A DNA stretch of 64,000 nt from Lachnospiraceae bacterium. GTDB taxonomy: Bacteria > Bacillota > Clostridia > Lachnospirales > Lachnospiraceae. The position numbers and the translations under genes were made by a program. The notes beneath the pieces were generated by a model that had not been told where the DNA came from, did no database searches, and was given only the letters and a program-made list of their open reading frames with translations. Below are positions 18,045 to 27,307 of the stretch, one piece after another (positions within the stretch are counted from its first letter, which is position 1; the number at the start of each line of letters is the position of its first letter). The DNA lies in NCBI GenBank assembly GCA_024403355.1, contig JAKSRW010000013.1:1-64000 (forward strand), read 5' to 3'.

Positions 18045-18090
18045 AGCAGACAGCTACCGCCGGCACAAGTGTGCAGGTGGCTGCTGTATT
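18045..18090 (+). other. intra-operon RNA hairpin
   Basis: CAGCTACC (18051-18058) pairs with GGTGGCTG (18076-18083), with an inner GCAC/GTGC stem closing an AAGT tetraloop, then TGTATTTT. It lies between the dehydrogenase and decarboxylase genes and ends near the SD TAGGAGAA. It may be a partial terminator or an RNA-processing or stability element. Confidence 0.5.
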
Positions 18091-18107
18091 TTAGGAGAAA
18101 ATAACGA

Positions 18108-19256
18108 ATGAGATTAGATGAAGTTCCTACACCGGCATATCTGGCTGATGAGAAGAAATTGAAGGAAAATCTTGAAATATTAAAGCAGGTTCAGGAGCAG
18201 GCGGGCTGTAAAATCCTGCTTGCCCAGAAGGCTTTTTCGATGTTCGCGGAGTATCCTCTGATAGGAAAATACCTGGCAGGTACCACAGCCAGCGGTATTT
18301 ATGAGGCTCGGCTCGGTGCTGAGGAGATGGGGAAGGAAAATCATGTATTTGCCCCTGCCTACAAGGAAAAGGACCTTAAAGAGCTTGTAAAGATATGCGA
18401 TCATATTATATTTAATTCTTTTTCGCAGCTTGAAAAATACGGGGAGCTGATAAGGGCTGAGCATCCTTTCGGAATCGGAATAAGGCTGAATCCCGAATGC
18501 TCGACCCAGGGTGATCATGCGATATATGATCCCTGTGCGCCGGGTTCTCGTTTAGGCGTGACTTTGGCTAATTTTGAAAAAGCAGTTTCAGAAAAGCCGG
18601 AGCTTTTGACTTTGATTGACGGACTTCATTTTCATACTCTTTGCGAGCAGAATTCAGATGACCTGGAGACTACGCTGGCTGCCTTTGAGGAAAAATTCGG
18701 CAAATACCTTCATGGTATGAAATGGCTGAACATGGGCGGCGGTCATCATATAACCAGAGATAATTACGACAGGGAAAGACTTATCAGGCTTATAAAGCAT
18801 GTGAAGGAGACATACGGAGTGGAGGTATACCTGGAGCCGGGCGAGGCAGTTGCACTTAATGCAGGTTATCTTGTGACAGAGGTAATGGATATCGTCGATA
18901 ATGACATCAAAACGCTGATTCTCGATGCTTCGGCGGCCTGTCATATGCCTGATGTGCTGGAAATGCCTTATCGTCCGCCTCTTAGGGACAGCGGCGAAAA
19001 GGGGGAGAAGGCCTACGACTACAGGCTTTCTTCATATACCTGTCTGGCGGGGGATATTATCGGAGATTATTCCTTCGACCATGAAATAAAGGTCGGGGAC
19101 AGACTGATTTTTGAGGATATGGCCATTTATTCGATGGTTAAAAATAATACCTTCAACGGTATCGGCCTGCCTGCGATTATGGCGATGGACGAAAACGGAG
19201 ACTGCAGACTGATAAAAAGCTTCGGTTATGAAGATTTTAAATGCAGACTTTCCTGA
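18108..19256 (+). CDS. nspC: carboxynorspermidine/carboxyspermidine decarboxylase
   Basis: The 382-residue enzyme belongs to the alanine-racemase-fold (fold III) decarboxylases. It has a PLP Lys in ILLAQKAFSMF (about residue 40), GIRLNPECS, GLHFHTLCEQ, a glycine-rich phosphate loop in NMGGGHH and a C-terminal LEPGEAV region. It removes the carboxyl group from carboxyspermidine or carboxynorspermidine to give spermidine or norspermidine. It pairs with the preceding dehydrogenase; together they need no decarboxylated SAM. ATG 18108 has the SD TAGGAG 11 nt upstream. Preference for the spermidine product is inferred because the operon makes putrescine. Confidence 0.92.
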   Translation: MRLDEVPTPAYLADEKKLKENLEILKQVQEQAGCKILLAQKAFSMFAEYPLIGKYLAGTTASGIYEARLGAEEMGKENHVFAPAYKEKDLKELVKICDHIIFNSFSQLEKYGELIRAEHPFGIGIRLNPECSTQGDHAIYDPCAPGSRLGVTLANFEKAVSEKPELLTLIDGLHFHTLCEQNSDDLETTLAAFEEKFGKYLHGMKWLNMGGGHHITRDNYDRERLIRLIKHVKETYGVEVYLEPGEAVALNAGYLVTEVMDIVDNDIKTLILDASAACHMPDVLEMPYRPPLRDSGEKGEKAYDYRLSSYTCLAGDIIGDYSFDHEIKVGDRLIFEDMAIYSMVKNNTFNGIGLPAIMAMDENGDCRLIKSFGYEDFKCRLS

Positions 19257-19286
19257 AAATTTTTAAAGAGAAAGGCTGGGTAACCT

Positions 19287-20444
19287 TTGATTTACGATAC
19301 AACACCTAAGGCCGACGGCTTCAGAATGCCGGGCGAATTTGAAAAGCAGCGGGGCTGCATAATGATATGGCCGGAACGTCCCGGTTCATGGCCGTTTGGG
19401 GCAAAGAAGGCACGCGAAGCCTTTGCGAATGTAATAAAAGCGATAGCGAAAAGCGAGAAGGTATTTCTGGCTGTAAATGAGCGCACAAGAGCATCGGCAG
19501 AGGCGATGCTTGCGGGAAATTCAAATGTTATTTTATTTGATGCGGAGACAGACGATGCCTGGGCACGGGATGTCGGACCGACCTTTCTGGTAAATGATAA
19601 GTCTGAGCTTCGTGCGGTTAACTGGGAATTTAATGCCTGGGGCGGAGCTTATAACGGCCTGTATGCTTCCTGGGATAAGGACAATGCCTTTGCTATGAAC
19701 TTTATTTCTTCGGTAACGGGAGATAATTCAGACAGCGCTGCGGCTGAGGCCTTCGGGAAAAAGAAATGTGATATCTACGACGCTGCGCCTTTTGTGCTTG
19801 AGGGCGGTTCGATTCATACTGACGGCGAAGGTACCGTGATTGTGACGGAAAGCTGTCTGCTCAGTAAGGGCCGAAATCCTTCCATGACAAAGTCTGAAAT
19901 AGAGGATAAGCTGAAGGAATACCTGGGTGCAGAGAAGGTTATCTGGCTTCCGTATGGCATCTATAACGATGAAACCGATGAGCATGTAGACAATGTATGT
20001 GCCTTTGCAGGACCTGCAGAGCTGCTGCTTGCATGGACTGACAATGAGGACGATCCTCAGTACGAAATGTCCTTGGCGGATTTAAAGCTGCTTGAGGCTG
20101 AAACAGATGCTAAGGGCAGGAAATTTACAGTGCATAAGCTTCCCATACCGGATAATTGCATATCTATCCGTGAGGAGGATCTTGAGGGCTACGAATTCGA
20201 AGAGGGTGAGGACACCCGTGAGGTCGGAGAGCGACTTGCGGCTTCATATGTGAATTTTTATATTTCAAACGGTGCGGTTATTATGCCTGCTTTTGGCGGA
20301 AGCAACAGTGAAAGCGATAAAAGAGCGGCTAATATAGTTAAGGAAATCTTTACGGACCGTGAGATAATTATGGTTGATGCGCTTGATATTCTTTTGGGCG
20401 GAGGAAATATTCACTGTATTACGCAGCAGATTCCTTTTGCATAA
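19287..20444 (+). CDS. aguA: agmatine deiminase
   Basis: The 385-residue protein matches the peptidylarginine-deiminase-like agmatine deiminase family: an N-terminal [54 protein letters not shown] and a C-terminal [13 protein letters not shown] with the nucleophilic Cys. It converts agmatine to N-carbamoylputrescine and ammonia. The start is TTG 19287, with GAGAAAGG upstream, because the next ATG (19326) would cut into the conserved N-terminal segment. It follows the decarboxylase by 30 nt and precedes AguB, completing the agmatine-to-putrescine branch. Confidence 0.95.
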   Translation: MIYDTTPKADGFRMPGEFEKQRGCIMIWPERPGSWPFGAKKAREAFANVIKAIAKSEKVFLAVNERTRASAEAMLAGNSNVILFDAETDDAWARDVGPTFLVNDKSELRAVNWEFNAWGGAYNGLYASWDKDNAFAMNFISSVTGDNSDSAAAEAFGKKKCDIYDAAPFVLEGGSIHTDGEGTVIVTESCLLSKGRNPSMTKSEIEDKLKEYLGAEKVIWLPYGIYNDETDEHVDNVCAFAGPAELLLAWTDNEDDPQYEMSLADLKLLEAETDAKGRKFTVHKLPIPDNCISIREEDLEGYEFEEGEDTREVGERLAASYVNFYISNGAVIMPAFGGSNSESDKRAANIVKEIFTDREIIMVDALDILLGGGNIHCITQQIPFA

Positions 20445-20545
20445 GAGCATTTACCAGGGTGTGCGGAATCTGTCTATCGAGTCAGGAGCAAATGTTTTTG
20501 AAAATGACATCATAAAATGATATATAGCGGAGGTAATAATACTGT

Positions 20546-21421
20546 ATGAAAAATCTGACAGTTGCAGCAATTCAGATGCAGTGCAGCACTGTAGTGGAGG
20601 AAAGTCTTAAAAAGGCTGAGAAAATGGTCAGGGAGGCAGCGGCAAAGGGTGCACAGCTGATTCTTTTACCTGAGCTTTTTGAGCGTGAATATTTCTGCCA
20701 GCAGAGGCGTTATGATTTTTACAAATATGCTCTTCCTACAGAGGAAAATCCTGCTGTTCAGATGGGTATGAGGCTGGCAAAGGAGCTTTCTGTAGTGCTT
20801 CCGATAAGCTTTTACGAGCGTGACGGAAATGTACTTTACAATAGCATAGCGTGTATCGATGCGGACGGAAGAAATCTTGGCGTTTACAGAAAAACTCATA
20901 TTCCGGATGATCATTTTTATCAGGAAAAGTTCTATTTTACACCCGGAAATACAGGCTTTAAGGTATTTAATACAAAATACGGCAGAGTAGGAATAGGTAT
21001 CTGCTGGGACCAGTGGTTCCCTGAAACAGCACGTTCACTGGCTGTACTTGGCGCTGAGATAATTCTTTACCCTACGGCTATCGGTTCAGAACCCATTCTT
21101 AACTGTGACAGTATGCCTCACTGGCGCCGAACCATGCAGGGACATTCTGCGGCAAATATAATTCCTGTGGTTGCGGCTAACCGCATAGGCCTTGAGACTG
21201 TGGAAGCGAGCGAAGAAAACGGCGGACAGAAGTCTTCACTTTTGTTCTACGGTTCTTCATTTATGACCGATGAAACAGGAGATATTCTTGAAAATGCATC
21301 CAGAGACAAGGAAGAGATTTTACTTCACAGCTATGACCTTGACACAATAGAGGAGAACAGGCTTTCATGGGGACTTTTCAGGGACAGAAGACCGGACTGC
21401 TACAAAATTATAAGTGAATAA
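20546..21421 (+). CDS. aguB: N-carbamoylputrescine amidase
   Basis: The 291-residue nitrilase-superfamily protein shows the catalytic triad: Glu in LPELFEREYF, Lys in RKTHIPDD and Cys in GICWDQWFPE. The YFCQ and FYQEKFYF segments are typical of AguB. It hydrolyses N-carbamoylputrescine to putrescine, CO2 and ammonia in the cytosol. The SD GGAGGT (20530-20535) lies 10 nt before ATG 20546. A 101-nt gap from aguA holds no gene and no clear terminator, so this is taken as the last gene of the polyamine operon; A/T-rich repeats and a terminator follow. Confidence 0.95.
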   Translation: MKNLTVAAIQMQCSTVVEESLKKAEKMVREAAAKGAQLILLPELFEREYFCQQRRYDFYKYALPTEENPAVQMGMRLAKELSVVLPISFYERDGNVLYNSIACIDADGRNLGVYRKTHIPDDHFYQEKFYFTPGNTGFKVFNTKYGRVGIGICWDQWFPETARSLAVLGAEIILYPTAIGSEPILNCDSMPHWRRTMQGHSAANIIPVVAANRIGLETVEASEENGGQKSSLLFYGSSFMTDETGDILENASRDKEEILLHSYDLDTIEENRLSWGLFRDRRPDCYKIISE

Positions 21422-21520
21422 GCGTTTGTAAAAAATTATTTGTAAAAATTATTTGTAAAAAAAGCGTTTGTAAAAAGAAGTAAAAAAAACATTTAAAAAA
21501 CATTTAAAAAACATTTAAAA
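21422..21520 (+). repeat. short tandem A/T-rich repeats downstream of aguB
   Basis: Four spaced copies of TTTGTAAAAA (two preceded by GCG) are followed by three tandem copies of ACATTTAAAAA. The stretch has no coding potential and abuts the operon terminator. It looks like a slippage-prone tract. Confidence 0.8.
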
Positions 21521-21580
21521 AAAGCTGCCCTTACATATTTGATAAATTAATCAAATATAGTATTAGGCAGCTTTATTATT
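21521..21580. terminator. convergent terminator hairpin
   Basis: AAAGCTGCC (21521-21529) pairs with GGCAGCTTT (21566-21574). Inside, ATATTTGAT pairs with ATCAAATAT. A T-rich tract follows on the plus strand, and the A-run upstream gives U's on the minus strand. It sits between convergent aguB and the acyl-CoA synthetase gene. Confidence 0.8.
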
Positions 21581-21590
21581 TATTTAGTCT

Positions 21591-23228
21591 TTATGCCTTA
21601 TTCTGTGCATCTACGAGGCTGTCGCCGTGGAAAAGCTTACGAAGCTTCGGCTTCTCAATTTTTCCTGTAGGATTTCTGGGAATGTCCATAAATACGATAC
21701 GGTGAGGTCTCTTATAACGGGGAAGCTTGAGACAGAACTCATTAACCTCTTCTTCTGTAAGAGTAAAGCCTTCCTTGACCTCAATGGCAGCAAGAGTGGT
21801 CTCGCCGAGACGCTTGTCGGGAATACCGATAACTGCGACATCCTTAACAGCCTCATGTGTTCTGATGAAGTCCTCAATCTGAACGGGGTAGATATTTTCA
21901 CCACCGCTGATTACGACATCCTTCTTACGGTCAACAAGGAAAATAAAGCCGTCCTCATCCTCCATAGCCATATCGCCTGTATAAAGCCAGCCCTCGGAAT
22001 CAAGTACCTCTGCGGTAGACTTGGGATCATTATAGTAGCAGGTCATAACACCGGGTCCCTTAAGAGCAAGCTCACCTACATCGCCGCGCTTAACGGTCTG
22101 ATGCTTTTCATCAACAATCTTAATCTCCCAGCCGTAGCCTGCGATACCGATTGCACCAACCTTATGTGTATTGCCCACGCCGAGATGAACGGCACCGGGT
22201 CCGATGGATTCTGAAAGACCGTAGTTTGTATCGTAGTCGTGATGAGGGAAAATCTTCAGCCAGCGGTTGATAAGACTCTGGGGAACGGGCTGAGCGCCGA
22301 TATGCATGAGTCTCCACTGGGCGAGCTCGTAATCCTCAAGCTTTATGTCGCCTCTGTCGATTGCATCCAGGATATCCTGTGCCCACGGAACAAGCAGCCA
22401 TACGATGGTACATTTTTCCTGTGATACGGCCTTGATGATTGTCTGAGGCTTTGTACCCTTGAGGAGTACCGACTTTGCACCAACGAGGAAGCTTCCGAAC
22501 CAGTGCATCTTGGCGCCTGTATGATAGAGGGGCGGGATGCAGAGGAATACATCATCATGGGTCTGGCCGTGGTGATTCTGTTCAACCGCACAGCTGTGCA
22601 TAAGGCTTCTGTGCTTATGAAGAATAGCCTTGGGGAAGCCTGTTGTACCGGATGAGAAATAAATAGCTGCATTATCGTCATCCGTTAAAGGTATTTTTGT
22701 AAATGAACTTGAACAATTTGCCGTCAAAGTGTTATAATCTTCTGCAAAGGAAGGACAATTCTGTCCGACGAAGAAGAGAAGACGCTTCTGACTGATAACA
22801 TCGGCGATTTCTTCCACGCGGCCGATGAATTCGGGGCCGAATACGAGAATATCTGCCTCTGCAAGATCGAGACAATATTTAATCTCGTCGGAAGCATAAC
22901 GGAAGTTAAGCGGAACTGCGATAGCACCGGTTTTAAGAATACCGAAGTAAATGGGCAGCCACTCGATACTGTTCATCAGAAGAATGGCAACCTTGTCGTC
23001 CTTTTTGATGCCGCGCTCGAGAAGCAGATTGGCAAAACGGTTTGCCTTCTCGTTAAATATATTCCAGGTAATCTCGCGACGGTAATGGGTTGTCGGATTT
23101 GCTTCGATAAGATTATATTCCTTCCAGGTAACACGACGGTTGTCTGTTACTTCGGGATTAATTTCGATAAGAGCTGTCTCGTTTCCGTAGAGCTCACAGT
23201 TTTTATCAAGTATGTCTGTAATGGGCAT
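21591..23228 (-). CDS. class I adenylate-forming acyl-CoA synthetase
   Basis: The 545-residue enzyme has the ANL superfamily motifs: the phosphate loop YFSSGTTGFPKAILHKH, NYGLSESIGPG, the hinge region GWLYTGDMAMEDEDGFI with DRKKDVVISGGENIYP, and a C-terminal NPTGKIEKPKLR with the catalytic Lys. It activates a carboxylic acid to an acyl-AMP and then to the CoA thioester. The acid is unknown; medium- or long-chain fatty acids or other carboxylates are possible. The N-terminus holds two similar segments (INPEVTDNRRVTW and ANPTTHYRREITW), a small internal duplication. ATG 23228 has GGAGG upstream on the minus strand. It is monocistronic. Confidence 0.88.
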   Translation of the reverse strand: MPITDILDKNCELYGNETALIEINPEVTDNRRVTWKEYNLIEANPTTHYRREITWNIFNEKANRFANLLLERGIKKDDKVAILLMNSIEWLPIYFGILKTGAIAVPLNFRYASDEIKYCLDLAEADILVFGPEFIGRVEEIADVISQKRLLFFVGQNCPSFAEDYNTLTANCSSSFTKIPLTDDDNAAIYFSSGTTGFPKAILHKHRSLMHSCAVEQNHHGQTHDDVFLCIPPLYHTGAKMHWFGSFLVGAKSVLLKGTKPQTIIKAVSQEKCTIVWLLVPWAQDILDAIDRGDIKLEDYELAQWRLMHIGAQPVPQSLINRWLKIFPHHDYDTNYGLSESIGPGAVHLGVGNTHKVGAIGIAGYGWEIKIVDEKHQTVKRGDVGELALKGPGVMTCYYNDPKSTAEVLDSEGWLYTGDMAMEDEDGFIFLVDRKKDVVISGGENIYPVQIEDFIRTHEAVKDVAVIGIPDKRLGETTLAAIEVKEGFTLTEEEVNEFCLKLPRYKRPHRIVFMDIPRNPTGKIEKPKLRKLFHGDSLVDAQNKA

Positions 23229-23388
23229 TGCTTTGTTTTCCTCCGCATAATTATAGTAAAAGTATGAAAATCCCTTGTATTGTCATACAATAATACTATA
23301 GCACTTTAAAGCATAAAAATAAAGTATTAATTTAGTTAATCGTAACCTTTTGTATCGGAAAAAGTTTATAGAAAGGCATAGAAAAAAT

Positions 23389-24564
23389 ATGGAATTATTA
23401 TATAACAAGGATTCATACCTCACTGAGTTTCTGGCCGATGTTGTTTCAATAGAGCCTGTCGAACTGAACGGAAAGCCTGTATGGGATATTGTATTAAACA
23501 GAAGCTGCTTTTTCCCGGAAGAGGGCGGACAGGACTGTGACCACGGAAGTATTTTTGATGTAAACAGCGAAAATTTTTACAGGGTTATTTATGTGGCGCT
23601 GAAGGACGGAGTGATTCATCATTATGTGGAGAGTGAAGGCAGACCCGTAATTGCGCGTGCGCACGGCTTAATTGACTGGGACGAGCGATTCGACAAGATG
23701 CAGCAGCATTCGGGTGAGCATCTGGTTTCGGGTACGGTTTACAGATATTTTGGCTTTAATAACACTGGCTTTCATCTCGGAGATGTGGATGTTACACTTG
23801 ATTTTAACGGCTTCTTTACTGAGGATGAACTGATTTTTATCGAAAAAACCGTAAATCGTGCGGTGCTTGAAAATTTCGAATCGAAAATCTATGTTCCCTC
23901 AAAAGAAGAGCTTAAGAAAATTAATTACAGAAGTAAAAAGGAAATAGACGGGGATGTCCGTATTGTAGAGTTTCCGGGCTATGATGTCTGCGCCTGCTGT
24001 GCACCGCATGTCAAAACTACCGGAGAAATCGGTATGATTAAGATTATTTCGTCGGAGCATTTCAAGGGCGGAACACGAATGATGATAAAATGCGGCTGGC
24101 GTGCGCTCAGTGATTATAATGAGCGTCTTAAGTCCTGCAGGGCGGTATCGCACCTTCTTTCGGCAAAGGCTGAGGAGATTGCCCCTGCGGTAGAGAAGCT
24201 GAGTAAGGATTATCGTGACCTGAAGTATTCCTACACGGAGCTTCAGGGTGATTATCTTGACAGCCTTGTAAGAACTGCCGTGCAGAATCCCAATCCTGTA
24301 ATCTTTATTGAAAATGCGGACACATCGGTTGCCCGCGATGCGGTAAACAATATGGTGGAGAAATCGGACGGCTACTGCGGTTGCTTTATCGGAAGCGATA
24401 ATCAGGGCTACAGCTTTATAGTCAGCAGCAGAAGCAAAAACTGTCCCGAGCTTTTAAACAGACTTAAGGAATGCTTTGAGGCAAAGGGCGGCGGAAAAAA
24501 CAGAATGATTCAGGGCAGCTGCAAGGGCTCAAGAAAGGCCATTATGGAGCTTATAAACGCATAA
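23389..24564 (+). CDS. AlaX-like alanyl-tRNA editing protein with DHHA1 domain
   Basis: The 391-residue protein matches the editing half of alanyl-tRNA synthetase: an N-terminal beta-barrel (NRSCFFPEEGGQDCD), then the zinc-binding HSGEH (about residues 107-111) and CCAPH (about 203-207) motifs, and GGTRMMIKCG. The C-terminal third is a DHHA1-type region with a glycine-rich KGGGKNRMIQGS. It should deacylate Ser-tRNA(Ala) or Gly-tRNA(Ala) in trans. ATG 23389 lies 12 nt after GAAAGG; the upstream in-frame ATG at 23350 has no SD. The gene begins a run with maf and recG on the same strand. Confidence 0.9.
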   Translation: MELLYNKDSYLTEFLADVVSIEPVELNGKPVWDIVLNRSCFFPEEGGQDCDHGSIFDVNSENFYRVIYVALKDGVIHHYVESEGRPVIARAHGLIDWDERFDKMQQHSGEHLVSGTVYRYFGFNNTGFHLGDVDVTLDFNGFFTEDELIFIEKTVNRAVLENFESKIYVPSKEELKKINYRSKKEIDGDVRIVEFPGYDVCACCAPHVKTTGEIGMIKIISSEHFKGGTRMMIKCGWRALSDYNERLKSCRAVSHLLSAKAEEIAPAVEKLSKDYRDLKYSYTELQGDYLDSLVRTAVQNPNPVIFIENADTSVARDAVNNMVEKSDGYCGCFIGSDNQGYSFIVSSRSKNCPELLNRLKECFEAKGGGKNRMIQGSCKGSRKAIMELINA

Positions 24565-24602
24565 AAGCTCTGTGATCTATAAATTATCGGAAAGGCAATA
24601 GA

Positions 24603-25199
24603 ATGAATTATAGAATTGTACTTGCTTCGGCGTCTCCGAGGCGAAAAGAAATCCTTTCAAAGCTTGGGGTTCAGTTTGAAGTAATTCCGAGCGACTGTGA
24701 GGAAGTATACACTGCGACTGAGCCTGCACAAATAGTTAAGGAGCTGGCAATACTAAAGGCGGGAGATGTATACAAAAAGCTGATAAATGAAAGAACCGCT
24801 TCGGATAATAATGGTTCACTCGTAGTTATCGGTTCGGACACAATCGTAGCGCATAAGGGTCGTGTCATGGGAAAGCCTCATTCAAAGGAGGAGGCCTTTG
24901 AAATGATAAAAAGCTACGCCGGAGATACACATCAGGTTCATACCGGTGTCTGCATTATGATTGAAAACGGTCAAAATCACAGCTTTACCGTAAGCTCATC
25001 GGTAAATGTGGTTCCGATGACTGATGAAGAGATCTGGGCATACGTTGAAAGCGGAGAACCCATGGATAAGGCAGGCGCGTATGCGCTTCAGGGACTGTTT
25101 GCACCCTTTGTCAGCGGTATTGAGGGTGATTATTATAATATTGTCGGCTTCCCTATATGCAGGGTTTACCATATTCTGAAGGATGAAGGAATTATCTGA
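24603..25199 (+). CDS. maf: Maf family nucleotide pyrophosphatase
   Basis: The 198-residue protein begins with the Maf signature LASASPRRKEILSKLG and contains SDTIVAHKGRVMGKP (the catalytic Asp region) and a C-terminal GDYYNIVGFPI. Maf proteins hydrolyse non-canonical nucleoside triphosphates such as dTTP/UTP or modified nucleotides, and were named for an effect on septum formation. ATG 24603 lies 7 nt after GGAAAGG. It is followed by recG with a 2-nt gap, so the two are probably co-transcribed. The exact substrate subgroup is not assigned. Confidence 0.93.
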   Translation: MNYRIVLASASPRRKEILSKLGVQFEVIPSDCEEVYTATEPAQIVKELAILKAGDVYKKLINERTASDNNGSLVVIGSDTIVAHKGRVMGKPHSKEEAFEMIKSYAGDTHQVHTGVCIMIENGQNHSFTVSSSVNVVPMTDEEIWAYVESGEPMDKAGAYALQGLFAPFVSGIEGDYYNIVGFPICRVYHILKDEGII

Positions 25200-25201
25200 T
25201 T

Positions 25202-27190
25202 ATGCTTCTTGGCGATAGTGTGAAAAATATAAAGGGAGTAGGCGAGAAGAGCGCCAAGCTCCTTGAAAAGCTTGATATAAATACAGTACATGACCTCATT
25301 ACCCATTTTCCAAGGGACTATGAGGTTTTTTCGATGCCTGAGAGAATAGATGATGCCAAAGAGGGTGAAACAATCACTATCGAAGGTATGATATCGAGGC
25401 TGACTGCGAAGGCAGGCAGAAAGCATCTGGTTACCTGCTTTTGTTCGGACCCCAGCGGAGCAATTAAGCTTAAATGGTTTAATCAGCCTTATATGACAAA
25501 GCTTTTGAAGCCGGGTACCCGCTATCTTTTCCGAGGTACGGTAAAGTCTGACGGGGCTGAGTATTTTATTCAGCAGCCAAAGCTTTACGGAAGGGATGAA
25601 TACAGAAGCCTGATGGCAAGTCTTCAGCCGCGTTACGATCTCACAAAGGGACTTACTCATAATTTCATTCTGAAGGCGGCAAGGACCGTTCTTGAAAATG
25701 TTGATTTTGAGGAGACTTTACCTGCGAAATTCCGTAAGGAAAATAATCTGATGAAATATGAGGATGCTCTGCAGAGTATCCATTTCCCGGATTCCATGGA
25801 GGATGCACTTTTAGCCAGACGCCGCCTTGTATTTGATGAGTTTGTGGAGTTTTTCACGGCGCTTCATGCCCTTAAAGAGGGACGAAGCGAGGAGAAAAAC
25901 GGCTATCCCGTTACGGACTATACTGATTGTGACAGACTGCTTTTGGAGCTTCCGTTTAAGCTTACCGGAGCCCAGCTTAAGGTTTTTGAGGATGTTAAAA
26001 GGGATATGTCGTCAGAGAAGCTTATGTGCAGGATGATTGAAGGAGATGTAGGCTCAGGAAAAACCATTATGGCTATGCTCGCCATGCTGGCAGCGGTCAG
26101 AGCAGGCTATCAGGCCGCACTTATGGTACCGACCGAGGTGCTTGCCACGCAGCACTACAATGAATTCTGTGAAAGACTTGCATCCTATAATATCCGCTGC
26201 AGGCTTTTGGTGGGTTCAATGACCGCTTCAGAAAAGAAGAAGGCCTATGCGGAAATAAAGGCGGGAGAATGCGATATAATCATCGGTACGCATGCATTAA
26301 TTCAGGATAAGCTGGAATTTGCCGCTTTGGGACTTGCGGTAATCGATGAACAGCACAGATTTGGTGTAAAGCAGCGCGAGTGCCTTAAGAACAAGGGCTT
26401 AAAGCCGCATATTCTCTGCATGAGCGCAACCCCCATTCCGCGTTCGCTCAGTCTGATTTTATATGGGGATATGGATCTGTCGGTCATTGATGAGATGCCT
26501 GCGGAACGATTACCCATTAAAAACTGCATAATTGATTCCGCATCAAGAATGACGGCGGTCAATTTCCTTCGAAAAGAGGTGGCGGCAGGTCATCAGGCCT
26601 ACTGCATATGTCCCATGGTCGAGGAAAGTGAAATGATGGACGGAGAAAATGTCATAGATTATTCAGAGACCTTATCGGAGACTCTTGATACGATTGAAGA
26701 GATGGATTCAAAGCTTAAGGTAAACAGAAGAATAGTTGTCGAATACCTTCACGGAAAAATGACGCCTTCGGCAAAAAATGAAGTGATGGAGCGTTTTGCA
26801 TCCGGTAAAACAGATATTCTGGTAAGTACAACCGTAGTCGAGGTTGGCGTAAATGTTAAAAACGCTACCGTAATGCTTATAGAAAATTCCGAGCGCTTCG
26901 GTCTTGCACAGCTTCATCAGCTGCGAGGCCGTGTCGGACGAGGCAAATGGCAGTCCTACTGTATATTTGTTAAAGGCAAATCAGGCAAGGAGATTGATGA
27001 GCGTCTGGGAATCCTTCGTGACAATAATAACGGATTCAAGGTGGCGGAAGAGGATTTGAAGCTGCGCGGTCCGGGAGATTTGTTCGGTGTTCGTCAGGCA
27101 GGAGAGCTTTCCTGGAAGCTGGCAGATATTTATAGCGATGCGGCGCTTTTAGCCCTTGCCAAGGATTACTGTCATGAAAATGAAATCTGA
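25202..27190 (+). CDS. recG: ATP-dependent DNA helicase RecG
   Basis: The 662-residue protein has the RecG layout: an N-terminal helix-hairpin-helix-like start (VKNIKGVGEKSAKLL), a wedge OB domain (about residues 60-150), helicase motif I EGDVGSGKT (about 280-288), motif II DEQH in VIDEQHRFG, motif III MSATPIPRS, and motif VI QLRGRVGRG. It remodels stalled replication forks and Holliday junctions. The length is close to the usual 670-690 residues. It starts 2 nt after the maf stop, with AAGGAA as SD. The C-terminal TRG-like region (LKLRGPGDLFGVRQAG) is intact. Confidence 0.97.
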   Translation: MLLGDSVKNIKGVGEKSAKLLEKLDINTVHDLITHFPRDYEVFSMPERIDDAKEGETITIEGMISRLTAKAGRKHLVTCFCSDPSGAIKLKWFNQPYMTKLLKPGTRYLFRGTVKSDGAEYFIQQPKLYGRDEYRSLMASLQPRYDLTKGLTHNFILKAARTVLENVDFEETLPAKFRKENNLMKYEDALQSIHFPDSMEDALLARRRLVFDEFVEFFTALHALKEGRSEEKNGYPVTDYTDCDRLLLELPFKLTGAQLKVFEDVKRDMSSEKLMCRMIEGDVGSGKTIMAMLAMLAAVRAGYQAALMVPTEVLATQHYNEFCERLASYNIRCRLLVGSMTASEKKKAYAEIKAGECDIIIGTHALIQDKLEFAALGLAVIDEQHRFGVKQRECLKNKGLKPHILCMSATPIPRSLSLILYGDMDLSVIDEMPAERLPIKNCIIDSASRMTAVNFLRKEVAAGHQAYCICPMVEESEMMDGENVIDYSETLSETLDTIEEMDSKLKVNRRIVVEYLHGKMTPSAKNEVMERFASGKTDILVSTTVVEVGVNVKNATVMLIENSERFGLAQLHQLRGRVGRGKWQSYCIFVKGKSGKEIDERLGILRDNNNGFKVAEEDLKLRGPGDLFGVRQAGELSWKLADIYSDAALLALAKDYCHENEI

Positions 27191-27245
27191 GCCTGAGCCG
27201 GGGATAATATACACCTGTGCGCCAATCTGGCGAATAACAAATATC

Positions 27246-27273
27246 TTGCTATAATTACCCATTGTGATATAAT
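27246..27273 (+). promoter_or_regulatory. promoter upstream of the glycan membrane-protein cluster
   Basis: TTGCTA (27246-27251), a 16-bp spacer and a perfect TATAAT (27268-27273). It lies 35 nt before the TTG start of the next gene, marking a new unit after recG. Confidence 0.65.
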
Positions 27274-27307
27274 AAACTATATATGTCTATTTTTAGGGGA
27301 TTTTATT

